Shown here: piece after piece, positions 25,014-36,857 of the stretch | How positions within the stretch are numbered: the stretch's first letter is position 1 | Layout: every line of letters starts with the position of its first letter | NCBI GenBank assembly: GCA_013396635.1 | Contig: WBMW01003969.1 | Location: 1-64,000 of the forward strand | DNA from: Penelope pileata | Lineage: Eukaryota; Chordata; Aves; Galliformes; Cracidae | Length of the DNA: 64,000 nt | Direction of reading: 5' to 3' | Notes under the pieces: generated by a model | What the model saw: only the letters and a program-made list of their open reading frames with translations | Databases searched by the model: none | Told to the model about the DNA's origin: nothing | Translations under genes and position numbers: made by a program

Positions 25014-26212
25014 TCCTGCATACATTTCGTTAGCATGCTTCAGACAAAGAGTGGCTGATGATTTTGCTCATCAAAATCCATCACTGTGCTGGATTTTATC
25101 TTTGTTGATCAAGTGCCACGTGGTCTTCTTGTACTATACGGTGTGGAAGGAGTATACGACAAGGTCTGTAAAGGAGACTGGGGCAGGACAGCACGGAGGA
25201 AAAGAAACTGGTATTCTACTTCCATCGGCACTGCCTCCTTAATGGAACCATGCATTTGGAGAAACATGGAGTTGATGGAAATGTGAGTTGTCATTAGATG
25301 GCAAGCCAGAGGAAATGCTGTGTGTAGCCATACTTGAATGAAGTTTTAAAGATGTGCTATTAACTACTACATAGCTTCTTTCACAGCATGTTGCTGTAAC
25401 TGCTCATTTTAGGAGCTACTTCTTTCCCAGATCTCATACAGAAAGGCTCCCTATTACAGTCCAGTATCACAGATGACACTGAAATTTAGGCCTCAGGAGC
25501 ACTGCTGCAGCAACAAAATTAGCTGTGGATTTATTCCCAGGCTATATTTCTCTCAATATTCCTGCAGTGTTTGTGTCAATGTGAACTAGTTGCTTTATAT
25601 GTTGCAGCTGTATCATAATGTGAATGTCTTACACAGTGTGCAGAAGATGCTGAGGCTCTGGAAATTGATCTTAATATGAATTCATCAAAGATATATTTCA
25701 GTCGGTCAGCTACAAGGCTGAGATCAAACTCTTTGTCTAATCTCAAATTTGTTTTTTTTTCTGTTGACCTTCAAAAATACAACAAATAACAGCTGCAGAC
25801 CTAGGTTACGTGCAATAGCATTTGTGCTATTACAAAATTTGTCATTGTGTTCATTGTTCAGCAATGTGAGTTGAGTGAAATGTAATTACAACATGCATCT
25901 ACATTTCAAAAGGAGAAAAATGTAATTATTTCAGGTTTAGTATGATGTTTTTCACGGAATTCAGAGCCAGATTGAAAACCTAAAATAAAGATGCAGCATT
26001 TTCTGGCGTCTTCACCCAGGTGAATTGTGTAAGCTCTCATTATAATGTCAATGGATATGGAGTCAGTAAAACTGAGAGAGTTGAGAGAATTATTCAGATG
26101 ATCACATGAACTTAGGGTGATCCAAGTAGCTCACTAGATTTAAGTGACTATAATGGACTCCTGCATGCTCAACTTGTACGTAGATACCTGCACTGTAAAC
26201 ATGCACGTGTAG

Positions 26213-26290
26213 ATCATAGAATCATAGAATCATAGAAACACTAGGTTGGAAAGGACCTACAAGATCATCTAGTCCAGACATTGTATTATA
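26213..26290 (-). mobile_element. Short CR1 3' end, minus orientation
   Basis: The plus strand shows three copies of ATCATAGA, the reverse complement of the CR1 terminal repeat, then AGGTTGGAAAGGACCTACAA and GATCATCTAGTCCAG. Only about 80 bases of the element remain. Confidence 0.85.
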
Positions 26291-26705
26291 TCTAGATATT
26301 TGGTTAGGAAGTCAAATGCCACACACAACTTGCACACAAAAGGAAGCATTTAATTTACTGCCACGTTCACTACTCAGACTGCGCCTTCAGGAATGCTAAC
26401 AGAAATATTATTGAGCTGTAGCAAAGCAGTGAGAGCAGTGTCTGCTCCTGGTTTTGTATTACGCCCCGAACAGGCACAGGTCTGTCTGCACCACCTTCTC
26501 ACCCACAGAACTGGCTGTGGCAGTAATTCCTGGCAGGGATATTCAGAGCCCAGCAGCTCTGCATGGTTCAGCTAAGACTATCCACACAGCTTTCTCCTGT
26601 CTCTCCTACAGAGAAGATGTTGGACCAGATTTCTATTACTTATTGAGTGGGGACCCTTTTGTTACCTAGGTGGGCTTACCTATCACCAACAATTGAGAAA
26701 TGTAT

Positions 26706-26845
26706 CATATAGCCATAGAACATTCAGAGTTGGAAGGGACCCACACAGATCACAGAGCCCAACCCCTGGCTCCACACCGGACCACCCAAAATTCAAACCC
26801 TCTGTCTGAGAGTGTTGGCTGAACGCTCCTTGAACATTGGCAGAC
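26706..26845 (-). mobile_element. CR1 fragment, minus orientation
   Basis: It begins with a diverged ATAGCCATAGAACATTCAGA and continues GTTGGAAGGGACCCACACAG and CCCAACCCCTGGCTCC, as in the reverse complement of a CR1 3' region. It is older than the CR1 copies at 22 and 32 kb, and its right boundary is approximate. Confidence 0.75.
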
Positions 26846-28226
26846 AGGTATTTTATCAAGCATGAGACGAAAAGTGTTTCCAGTTTTTCTTGCTAGAAAT
26901 AAGCCATCAGATCAGCAGGAATCACAGGCACACAGGCATTCTTATACTTACTTTTCCTATTTGTATGCCAGACATAAGAAAAAATTAATGAAAAATTTTC
27001 ACACATAATCCCTCCCTGCCTACATCTCCCAACCAAATGAAAAGTCATCCTGTAGCCGCCACATTTTCCTGGGAGTGGCAACTTAGATGTATTATTCTAT
27101 CCTTCCTGCGCATACACACACACAACATCACCAAAACAGAGTTAAGCTTTTTTCAGGAGTCCCCAGCTGTGTTCGCTGAATGAAGCCATCTTTGTGCTTA
27201 CATCATCTAATTTAGCACAGGACCACTCAGACCTGGTGCTGCACCCTCCCTTCCATTCAGGAGTCACTGACTCCACAAGCCACTGAAACGCGGCTGTCTC
27301 AGGTGGGCGTACAGCTCCTTCTCCACAGGATGTGGCATTTCTCAGTACAGTTGTGGTCAGAAAGAGAAGACCACCAGACCCCACGGAAACTGCAGGGGAA
27401 CTACTCATAACCTAACAAGCACAGCAAAAATACCACCAAGGCACGGAGCCAACATGCACGTGCCTTCAGACCAGTACTTGCCTCTAGCACTCAGTGCGTA
27501 GAAACCCAAATACGCTGTAATGCAAAGCTTGCTCTAAGCAGGAGATACAAAAAAAAACACATCTGAGACAATGAGAAGAGCAGGACAAAGGCTAAATACC
27601 ATCACAAAGACCTTTAAAATCTCTTACCTTTATTTCAACTGTGTCACTAGATAACCCTTTCTAAAGGACAACCACTACTGTCACAAAACAAGCACTGGTG
27701 TGGGGGGTGCTGGGGAGAAGTGTATGTGAGAGAAACAGATTGCTCTTTAAAGCTCTTCTACATAAAATGCTTGCAGAATCCCTCAATGGCTCTTAAAAAT
27801 GTTTTAACCAGAAAAACACTTTGGATGACTGAGCAGCACAAGGAGAATGAAGTGCAGCTCTATTCCCAGTGTGACGTCTGTGAAACTTTTTATATGGGAT
27901 CAGCATGGGGATCACTCTCGCTCTTGTGCTGGACACCATATTCATTACTCAGAATACATAGAAAGCACTCAGTTAAAGAACCAAAAATGCCCACCATCTA
28001 CCTGTCCCTTGTGAACATGGGCCAGAACCAACAGGCAGCTTCGGTGCACGGAAGGTGTGAGTGTGTACACACAACACAGAAGTGCACACAGAAGCTGTGA
28101 GTGTGGCACCTGTGAAAACCATTTTTTATGAGGTCGACTGCAGAAGTGGCCTTCAGGACATACTGGCATTAAAAAAATATGACCATGCTTACATAACAAG
28201 GTAATGCTGAACTATTTCTTTCAAGG

Positions 28227-28248
28227 ATATATATATATATAAATATAT
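28227..28248. repeat. AT microsatellite
   Basis: An alternating AT run with one interruption (AAA). Confidence 0.9.
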
Positions 28249-28770
28249 GGAAGGCACTGGAAAAAATATTTTGGCAACAAATTTTGGCAGATAAAAGCCA
28301 GCATAAAAAGGCTGCTTTTTTCTTTTCCTCCTTTTTTTTTTTTAAAGGGAAGTTGGAACATTTTACTAGAAAAATACAGCGTCAGTTTTATCAGTTTTTC
28401 CAGAAAGCTATTTATTAACTAGTTCTTGAGTAAATACCCTTTGCCTATAATGCAGCTTTCCACTCTACTTCCTTGCCTACAGTTCCCAAGACCAGACAAA
28501 TTCACCTGTAGGTCACCTCCTGCATGGGCATAATTCTCTGTTGCCTTAAAACATGATGGAGCTGTTGTCCATTCATTTTGCAGTGAAGTACTGAGTGTCC
28601 TACTCTCTTCTGCGTTTGCACGATAGGTTCTCTACTTACTGCAAAAATCAAACAGTTGGCTAAGCAAAGAGAAGGGCTGGAAAAAAATGGCAGGGTTGGA
28701 AATACTCGTGTCAAGGAATGGAAAACATTGACTGCTTTATGACATCAGAACAAGGTTAGAATTGTGCACG

Positions 28771-28881
28771 TGGCACTTAGGGACATGATGTAGCTGTGGA
28801 CTTGTAGTGTTAGGTGGACGGTTGGACTTGATGAACTTAAAGGTCTTTTCCAATCTACATGATCTATGATTTTATGATTTT
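28771..28881 (+). mobile_element. Short CR1 3' end, plus orientation
   Basis: It contains TGGCACTTAGGGACATGATG, then TTGGACTTGATGAACTTAAA and GGTCTTTTCCAATCTACATG, and ends in ATGATTTTATGATT. This is the 3' end of another CR1 subfamily than the GCACAGCTGCCCA copies. Confidence 0.85.
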
Positions 28882-31800
28882 TCATTTAATAACAAACAAA
28901 ACACTTCACAGATGGTGAAGTGGAGGAATGGGGCAAACCTTCCTTCTCACTGCGAATAGCACAAATCACCACTGAAGGTCAGGAACTTCCCTCTATCAAA
29001 ATGCAACACCTGCTCTGGCCCTATCTCTAACGCCGCTTAAATGATGTGTCTGTGCTGCAGGGCAGTCAATAGAGCCAATGCACAGGGGGGAAGATTAGAG
29101 ATTTCTGGGGTAGCATGGTTCTCATTTAAACATCAGGTGCCTTGCATGCTACCAAGAGAAAAGCTGGGTCATTCGGCTGTTTTACCTCGGTCATTTGTCT
29201 GTTGTTTTAACCGAGTCTTTGCGTGAGGGGATTGCAAGAAATATGCTCTATAAACTCAGCTTGACCTTAGGTCTTGCAATTCTCAAGGTACAATAGGTGT
29301 GTTAAGGTTAGAAAGAAAGACCAAAATAACTCGTCTTGGTTTTGACTTTTCAAGTGAGATGCTAAACAAAGCGTTTTCAGAAGTGCTGCCCAGGATTAGG
29401 GTTGCAAGCTCTTGAGAGACTTTCACAGAGAAGGGTAAATGTTACTTAGTTTGATTTCTTTTATCCCTCCAGTTTATCAATTTACATCAGACATTTCTCA
29501 AGCTGACTCATTATTTAAAGGTGATACAAAAAGAATTTCACTAGCAATACATACAAATCGGTATGAATTGTAACCCTTGACCAGGCCACTCTCTAGAGTT
29601 AGCGTTAGGTAAGTGTTTTGCAAGATGATAGAAAATAAGAGACCCAGGGGTTGTGGGGCTGTGAGAGGGCTGCCAAGGGATGGTGACATCCATAGCTCCA
29701 TTTCTATTCCTTGCTGTGCAATAACAAGAAGTTTGGAAGTACTTTGTATTCTGACTTTGATGTAAATACCAAGCTCTTCAACAGAGATCCTCCACAGACA
29801 TTTGCAGCCTTCCCAGTCCCTGTGCAGTCTGACCAATGGCGCTGCGTTAGAAATTAGAAACCGCTCCCCTTCCAATTGTGTACGAGTTCTTGTGCACTTT
29901 CCTCTACAAACGTTTAGGCTTGGCTCACAACACAACTCCACTGTTTCTGTGGAGTCAGGCAATTCCAGCATCAAATTGATCCTATGGAATAATTAATTAC
30001 AGTGAATCAGTTCAGAAAAGAGCTGTGCTCAGGGATACAAACTAAGTACGATTCGGTCTTAGCCTCTGCTTAATGCACATCCGGCACAAAGCAGCTGCTG
30101 TGAGAACTGGGCTGTGAGGTGCAACTCTGCTTAAGATTTCAAGTTGGGAGAGTATTTGTGTCTACATGAGTCTCCAGGAAGTAAATTAAGAATGAAAACT
30201 TGAAAATGTGCTGACAAATGAGCTCCTTCAAGCAATCTACCTGTTAAAACCTCCGCTACTCCTTGGTGGGCTGGCCAGAAGGTCAGGTTGTCTTCAGAGA
30301 AAATCTACTTGTGCTCTTTCCAACACACTGTCAAAAGGACCATATTTCCATAGATGAACCTCTTCCTACAATTTGGTATTTTCTGTGTGGAGAAGTGTCC
30401 AGGTTGAGTGAGCATCATGTTATTTAGCTTCTGGCAGCTCCTGCCTTCAGAGCAGTGGGTTAGTTCAGCAGGCTGACAGGTCCATAGAAAGGATGACAGT
30501 CATGGATGGGGAAACTCCAGCTTCCCCCAGTGCTTCCCCATCATGGTGAGAAGGCACGAGGACAGAGCTGGGGGAGTCATGAGTTAGGGCTGGTGATTTC
30601 TGTGCATCACTGCCTTTACGGGCTAGGGAAGGAACCACGGGGAAACATTCCCCTCTATTTGGGGGAAATGCAATGTGACGTGACACAGTGTGCTTTGGTT
30701 CACCCATCCTGTAGAGTAGCTCAAAAAAATTGGTGGGACGCAGTGACAAGGTTTCCTTTTTTTTTCTTTCCCAGAACATTTCCTAAATAATGAACCTGAC
30801 AAACAACAAAACCAGCAGGAAATGCACCTTCTGATGCAGACTCACCGTCTCTGTGCTGTAGCAAAATTTTTTGTCAGGAACTAATTTACTTGTAGGAAAC
30901 TAATCCCTGCTTTCTGCTGCCCCTCTTCTCCTCCTCTCTGAATCTCATTTTGCTGATTTTGCTTCCTTCCAGCCTCAGAGCCGTGCACCACAGGGAACAC
31001 ATGCTGCCACAGAGCCACCAGAATAACTTCCCTCATAAAAACCCGACGCTGGAAGCATCCACTCTCAAGAGAACACGGCTTAATTTATACATCAATTAAC
31101 AGTGTAAATTAATGCTTTACTCTTCATCCCATCTCCAAAGATTTTAAGTGCCAGAGGAGGTTTTCGTTCTGAACACAGATGAAAGACTTCAGAGCAGAGC
31201 GGGTGAGTCAGCCTCTGAAAAAAACAAAGCATCTGAGGTGTCTTGAGCAAAACCTGCCGTCGCGGGCTTGGGCTCTCTCCTGGGTTGTCCCAGCTCGCAG
31301 ACCTGGCAGAGCAGGACAGAGCTAGCTGGGGAAAAGGATTTTCTTGTAAAAAAAAAACTTCTCGAATTCAAAATCTTGAGTTCTAAACCAGGAGGAAAAG
31401 CCAAATCGTTTTTACAAGCCTGAAGTTTCAGTTTGAATAGTTCAAACCATTCTGCCTGATTTTTGGACTCAGAACAGGAAAATCTAAGGAGGCATCTGCA
31501 TGAACGCATCAGTTCAGACAAGAAGTGTATGTGAAGCACATGTCCCACTCATCCCCACATCCTGTGCTTTGGTTCCACCAAAGAGCCCCGAGACAGAACA
31601 CGTAAACCTCATTTTTTTTGGAAATCTTTTCGTTTTTTTTTTTTTTTAAATTACACCAAAGGTGCACTTTTAATGTTCTCCAAACAGCAGCGAGCACTCA
31701 GGCCAAACTGGTGCTCATCTGAAGAAAATATTGGATTATGGACTTTGTTACCATTTCATTTTACATGTCTGCTCCTCCATTGCCACATGATTCGCTGCTG

Positions 31801-31959
31801 TTGACTTCACCGAATGGGTCACTGGCTTTGTTTTTCCACGCATCGGTGTCTCAGGTGGAAGGCAAGAGGAAAGTTTTGTCTGAAGAGAAAACGTGAGGAG
31901 TGGTGCACAGGTCAACACTTCGAGAATGAGAGGAGAAATGGGTGGAAGAGGGCAGAAGG

Positions 31960-32152
31960 ACGATTCTCTACTCTCCGCTATGGGTACCCGGGAACCCCGC
32001 CGAAGCATTTCCTCAGAGCGCGGACTGGAACCCCGCGCCGGGGTGTGGGGTGGAGCTGGGGGAGGGCGTCGTGCAAGCAGTTTCCGTAGTGTAGTGGTTA
32101 TCACGTTCGCCTAACACGCGAAAGGTCCCCGGTTCGAAACCGGGCGGAAACA
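31960..32152. other. CpG-rich patch around the tRNA gene
   Basis: I count about 20 CpG in roughly 190 bases, in an otherwise CpG-poor window. It includes GGGTACCC at 31982-31989 and the hairpin-capable CCCCGCGCCGGGG at 32031-32043, and runs through the tRNA-Val gene. This fits an active, unmethylated Pol III locus, though the cause is inferred. Confidence 0.55.
32080..32152 (+). tRNA. tRNA-Val, anticodon AAC
   Basis: The 73 bases fold into a full cloverleaf. The acceptor strands GTTTCCG and CGGAAAC pair completely, followed by discriminator A at 32152. The anticodon stem TTCGC/GCGAA encloses the loop CTAACAC with anticodon AAC at 32113-32115, decoding GUU (and GUC after A-to-I editing). The T-arm CCCGG/CCGGG encloses TTCGAAA. 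Both internal Pol III promoter boxes are intact (A box TAGTGTAGTGGTT, B box GGTTCGAAACC). There is no intron, and CCA is not encoded, as expected in a eukaryote. The sequence agrees with the vertebrate tRNA-Val-AAC consensus as I know it, and a TTTT terminator follows. I judge it a functional gene rather than a tRNA-derived repeat. Confidence 0.97.
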
Positions 32153-32174
32153 ACACTTTTCCAACTCCAACCTG
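32152..32174 (+). repeat. tRNA-Val 3' flank shared with window bases 1-23
   Basis: This is an exact 23-base match to positions 1-23. The two sequences diverge right after. Both lie just upstream of plus-orientation CR1 sequence, which supports duplication of a larger tRNA-flank-CR1 block followed by a deletion in one copy. Confidence 0.8.
32157..32160 (+). terminator. RNA polymerase III T-run after tRNA-Val
   Basis: Four T residues begin five bases after the tRNA 3' end, the minimal Pol III terminator at the usual distance. Confidence 0.8.
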
Positions 32175-32183
32175 TTTTCACCT

Positions 32184-32205
32184 GGCCGTGGGTGATCCCA
32201 CGGCC
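32184..32205. other. Perfect hairpin 3' of the tRNA gene
   Basis: GGCCGTGGG and CCCACGGCC form a perfect 9-bp stem around a TGAT loop, 32 bases after the tRNA end. It is strongly GC-paired for this AT-rich window. It may be a relic of an earlier element, a processing or termination aid, or chance. Confidence 0.6.
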
Positions 32206-32254
32206 GTATATACGTACCGTATTTACAGACTGGAACAAGAACTTTTTCAGAGCA

Positions 32255-32924
32255 GCTCTACCAAGAAAGGCTTTGGGGGGGTCCTGGTTAACAAAAAGCC
32301 GGTCATGAGCAGCTTGGTCATGAGCGTACGCTTGCAGCCTGGAAGGCTAACTGCACCCTGAGCCGTGTCAAAAGAGGGCTGGCAGCAGGGAGAGGGAGGG
32401 GATCGTCCCCTCTGCTCTGCCCTCGTGAAGCCCCGCCTGAAGGACCTCATCCAGGCCTGGGGCCCCCAGCACAAGAAGGATGCGGAGCTGTTGGAGTGGG
32501 TCCGGAGGAGAGCCACTTCTTCGATCAAAAAAGGTTGAGGCAGGTGGGACTGTTCAGCCTGGAGAAGAGAGGGCTGCGGGGAGACCTCATTGTTGCATTC
32601 CAGTAATTAAAGGGAGATTATAAACAGGAGAGAGACCAACTTTTTACACACAGAGATAGTGATAGGATAAGGGGGAATGGTTTTACACTCAAAGAGGGGA
32701 GACAGGTTAGATGTCAGGAGGAAATCCTTTACTCAGAGGGCGGCGAGGCCCTGGCACAGCTGCCCAGAGAGCTGTGGGTGCCCCATCCCTGGAGGTGCTC
32801 AAGGCCAGGTTGGATGGGCCCTGGGCAGCCTGACCCAGTGGGTGGCAGCCCTGCCCACGGCAGGGGGTGGGACTGGGTGGGCTCTGAGGTCCCTTCCAAC
32901 CCAATGGTTCTGTGATTCTGTGAA
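32255..32924 (+). mobile_element. CR1 LINE 3' fragment, plus orientation, longest plus copy
   Basis: About 670 bases of CR1: the end of the ORF2 reverse transcriptase region (GGGGGGGTCCTGGTTAACAA; CCTCATCCAGGCCTGGGGCC; TGTTCAGCCTGGAGAAGAGA), then the 3' untranslated region with the GCACAGCTGCCCA block, and a GTTCTGTGATTCTGTG end. A small deletion removes part of the region after AGGAGAGCCACTTCTTCGAT. Frames are broken and the 5' end is truncated, so the copy is inactive. It reaches further 5' than the copies at 1-626 and 22.3 kb. Confidence 0.92.
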
Positions 32925-35900
32925 ATGTTCAGTCCCATCTCACTCAAACCCTCATCTTTCACGAAAAGCGTACCTGTGGTTATACATGGAAGTAACAGAA
33001 CAGGCTCTCCTCACATGTACAGCAGCAAGGCAGAAGATCAGGAGATGATGTCTCGTGACACATCTTGATGTCCCACACTTTCACAGGTTGCTAAAACATC
33101 AGAAGGGATATACATACATTTTTTGAGTAATTCCCTTCTTAAAATGAAAGATCTGGAAAGTGCAAGAAAAAAACAGATGGAACAAAACCTGCAAATGCTG
33201 CAGGTATTCCTTTGTCATAATTTAAGAATAAAATATACATACGGCTTTATTCTTTCTTGAGCCATTGTGCTCTTCAGATTGCTTTACAACACTGACTAAG
33301 CCATAGCACATATGGCAATCTGCTATATTCCCTTATCTAGTACTTTGCCTGTAGGGTACATAGATGGATTTACATCAGCAGCTGAAGGAATCTAATCTTT
33401 GGAATAAAACACAATGTGTGTATTTATCTTTGTTAATGGGAGATTTAGATAAAGATGCTCTATGATATTTGTGCTAATAATTTGATAAATCTTACCTCAT
33501 ATATTGACAGTTAAAGAGTTTCAAAGCTGTTATTGTAAATGCTTTGCGTTAGTATCCGGGCTTCTTTCCTGCAATTCAGCTACAGGTTGCTAATGTTGGT
33601 TTATCAGCACATTTTGATCTGCACAAGGCCATTTAGCCGTGCTTCTCTGACAGCTCTATGACAACGCATCCCCTCGCTTTGCTTTTCACAATCCAGCTTG
33701 ATAGAGACAGGCGGCAGGAGCTGCGTATCTTTCTCCCAAACAAATTTTCTACTAACAACGTGCCAGAATTACATGAAAAAAACGTACTTACCAGATTGTC
33801 TTTGCAAAAGTTCTGTGTATAAATACCATCGCCCTGAAACTATTTTGCAAAACAAACTTCCATCTATCAATATGAACAGGACTGAAATAGGCAGTGTGTG
33901 TTACATGCAAAAGGAAACCACAAAACAGTGTTCTGTGACCTAACTGTAGAGATGATGTATATATTTCTTCAAATTTGCAGCAGATTCAAACAGATTTTCA
34001 CCAATTTCCTAGCAGCCATACCAAGTACACTGCTTCTCACAACCTTCTAAATTTCTATATGTAGCTCAAAGCCAAACTTGAAGTCATATCTGTTACACAC
34101 AGGCAAAATCTAAATTCAGTGTGAGGAAGGAAATTAGACGTCTTTTTTTGTATATTTCAGGCTTTCTCTGTAACCATTTTTCTTCTTTTCCTGCTTCTAT
34201 TAGATCCTTTTCTCTCTGCTCATGTGTTGATCTTGAGAATCAGAGAGGTTTTTAAAAGTGTTTGTTGTTTGCTTCTGTTTTATATAGAGAGCCTGATTTT
34301 GTCTTCAATGTTTTTTGTAGGCAAGCCATTGCTAAACTCATTCCAAGCCTGTTCAGAGAAAGTCTTTTTTTTTCATTTGTTTTCTTTTTTTTTCAAATAC
34401 CAAATTTTCAAAACATTTCTACATTCTATGATGGATTTCTCAAGCATTCACCTAATAGGATTAATTTCTATCAAAGAAGACTTATCCTCACATGAAACTA
34501 TGTTTTCTTCTCCAAGACAGAACTTCCAATGTACTGTATAAACTTACAGTATTGGAGTTATCACAAAACATTTTCCAGAGTCTGTTGAAGAAAAAAATGC
34601 CAACATTAGCCACAACAAAAAGCAGTGTTCAAATTTGTATGTGCTTTTAAATGATGATCTTCAGAGACATAAATGAAGAATTTTTCTTTCTGCTTGCTTG
34701 ACGTGAAAACTGCCTCAGACACTGCCATGAAGTTCTGCAAATAAAAATGAAATGTATCAGCAGATAATTACACGTATCTACCATTGGTCATTGTTCCACA
34801 GAACTCATCCTTTCTGCAATGGAAGATTAAAGATTATTCACTGAATCAAGAAACATCTCAAATTGTTTTCTTTTGCTTACATTACCATACCTTGAAATTC
34901 AAAATTATTCTCGGTTATAATATCCCAGCTTGCCTTCAGCTATTGGCTTCTCCATTTGACAAGTGACATTTATACTGTTGGTATTAAGAATCAAGTTTGA
35001 ATTGAGTACACTCAGGAATATGTATGCTGTGATGATTCACTTTTTACCCCGGAAAAGTGTATATTTTTTCTCTTTGGATGTGTTGTCATGTTTTAGTAGG
35101 GTTTTTGATGCGTGAATCTACATTTTTTAAAAAAAAAGTTCTTCACTGGTTTGTTCCATTGGGGTAACAATGTGGGTATCAGAGCACTGTGTCTGATTTC
35201 AGAAGCCATGCTTATTCTTTGCTGCTCATGAGAATGCCACAGTCTCCACAACGATCTTGCATTTAAAATTAGTTCTATATTATTTTGTTCTAAAATAGGA
35301 GCTTTTTATATCCTTTTAAGAGTCTCCAAGGGTTTCAGAAATTAAGAAATGTCACACCTACGTTAATATTTCCTGGTCCATGGCACAGCCTGAAGTCTGC
35401 ATAAGAATCTCATTATAAATGAAATATTTATAAGTGTTTTCTAATGAGCAACTAATAAAGTAATTAATTTTGCTTTGCAACACCTACTGGAGGCAGGCCT
35501 TCCTTGATTAGAAACCTTTCCAGCTATGCTCACTGAAGTTGGAGACAAGATTTTATTTAATCTAACAGATACAGCATACAGTCCATGTTTATTTGCTTGA
35601 AGAATTTTAGCTTATTTCAGTCAATTTGGATTTATCTTTATTTGTCTAACTTAACTGAAACCACCACCGATTTATATTCTATCGTGTATTACGAAAGACT
35701 TAACGTAATTTAGACTGAATGTAATTTATCTGGAAAGAAATTCTGAGTTTAGTGGAAATTCCTTTAGAAGCTAACATCAGAGCATGGAATTCCTGCTTCT
35801 GCCAGCATTTCCTCATGGATGCTCTCCAGCCCCTCATTTGGTTGCTCTTGTCACACCTCTGAAAAATTGCAGGGAAAAGGGGTTTCAAATGGACCTCAAG

Positions 35901-36313
35901 GATATCCTACTTCTTACATTATCTAGAGCTTTTCAAGGAACAGACCACCTATAAATACACAAGATACAGGCTAACAAATAACACACAGCAGAACTTAACA
36001 CAGTCTCCCACTCCAGTAGAAATGCAAGAGGTCGCAGCTCCTTGACCATCCACCAGTGCACATAAGAGGCATTTGGAACTGGTTAAGATAAAGCCCCACT
36101 TCCTTTACAGACAAATCATAGAATCAGAAAAGTGTCTGCTGTTAAGGCTTCAGAACACAAATGCAGCTTTACAGTTTTGGTGTGCCCATCTCATACCTCT
36201 CTTCTTTCTGCTTTACTCATATTTCTCACGATTTCTCCTCTGTTGTTCAAGACAGTCAGCGGTGTGGCCCTGTTAATGTTCTTCAGGCCAAAAGTTGTTG
36301 CACACAAATTGAA
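32925..36313. other. Intergenic, AT-rich, no gene seen
   Basis: No supported gene. Long T-rich tracts near 34360-34400 create low-complexity open frames rich in F and L, which I do not believe. A lone ATCATAGAATCAG at about 36117-36129 may be the tip of another CR1 end. Confidence 0.55.
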
Positions 36314-36857
36314 TCATAGAATCATAGAAACACCAGGTTGGAAAGGACCTACAAGATCATCTAGTCCAACCATCTTCCTATCACCATCCCTACCCACTAA
36401 GCTACTAAATCATATCCCTTAGCACCTTGTCCAGACGCTTCTTGAACAGCACTAGGGACGATGGCTCCACCACCTCCCTAGGCAGCCATTCCAGTGCCTG
36501 ACCACTCTTTCAGAGAAAAAGTGTTTCCTCATGTCCAATCTAAATCTTCCCTGGTGCAACTTGTGGCCATTCCCTCTTGTCCTGTCAGTAGTTATCTGGG
36601 AGAAGAGGCCGACCCCCTCCTCACCACAACCTCCCTTCAGGAAGTTGTAGAGTGCGATGAGGTCTCCCCTGCGCCTCCTCTTCTCCAGACTAAACAATCC
36701 CAGCTCCCTCAGCCGCTCCTCATAAGACTTGTGCTCTAGACCCCTCACCGGTTTTGTTGCCCTTTTCTGAACATGCTCCAGGGCCTCAATGTCTTTCTTG
36801 TAGTGAGGGGCCCAAAACTGAACACAGTACTCGAGGTGTGGCTGAATTGTACACAGA
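36314..36857 (-). mobile_element. CR1 LINE fragment with degraded ORF2 end, minus orientation
   Basis: The plus strand starts with repeated AATCATAGA, then AGGTTGGAAAGGACCTACAA, the reverse complement of a CR1 3' end. On the minus strand the frame at 36452-36913 is still open and reads as the C-terminus of the CR1 reverse transcriptase (PHLEYCVQFWAPHYKKDIE; YEERLRELGLFSLEKRR; RWWSHRP at the end). The CR1 match stops at about 36857, and the first 20 or so residues of the open frame are flanking sequence. This is a recent but truncated copy, not a host gene. Confidence 0.95.

Larger units (their letters stand above)
22567..26212. other. Intergenic, no gene seen
   Basis: No supported gene. It holds an A17 run at 23048-23064 and the N plus A36 run near 24960-25010. 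All open frames are under 90 codons without recognisable motifs. Confidence 0.55.
26846..31959. other. Intergenic, no gene seen apart from a CR1 fragment
   Basis: No supported gene. It contains a short CA run near 27114-27124, an AT microsatellite at 28227-28248 and a T15 run at 31633-31647. The longest open frame, 158 codons on the minus strand at 29498-29974, has an irregular composition and no recognisable domain. The frames at 27720-28100 (+) and 31189-31548 (-) are similarly uninformative. Confidence 0.55.

Noticed and set aside
29498..29974. 158-codon open frame on the minus strand
   Set aside because: No recognisable domain, no splice or poly(A) context, irregular composition. At this size a few chance frames are expected in 64 kb.
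32080..32152. tRNA-Val read as a tRNA-derived SINE head
   Set aside because: The cloverleaf and both promoter boxes are intact, a Pol III terminator follows at once, and no SINE body or A-tail is attached.
32707..32962. Overlapping proline- and glycine-rich frames on the minus strand
   Set aside because: They are the antisense of the CR1 3' end. The same frames recur at 401-598 and 22372-22629.
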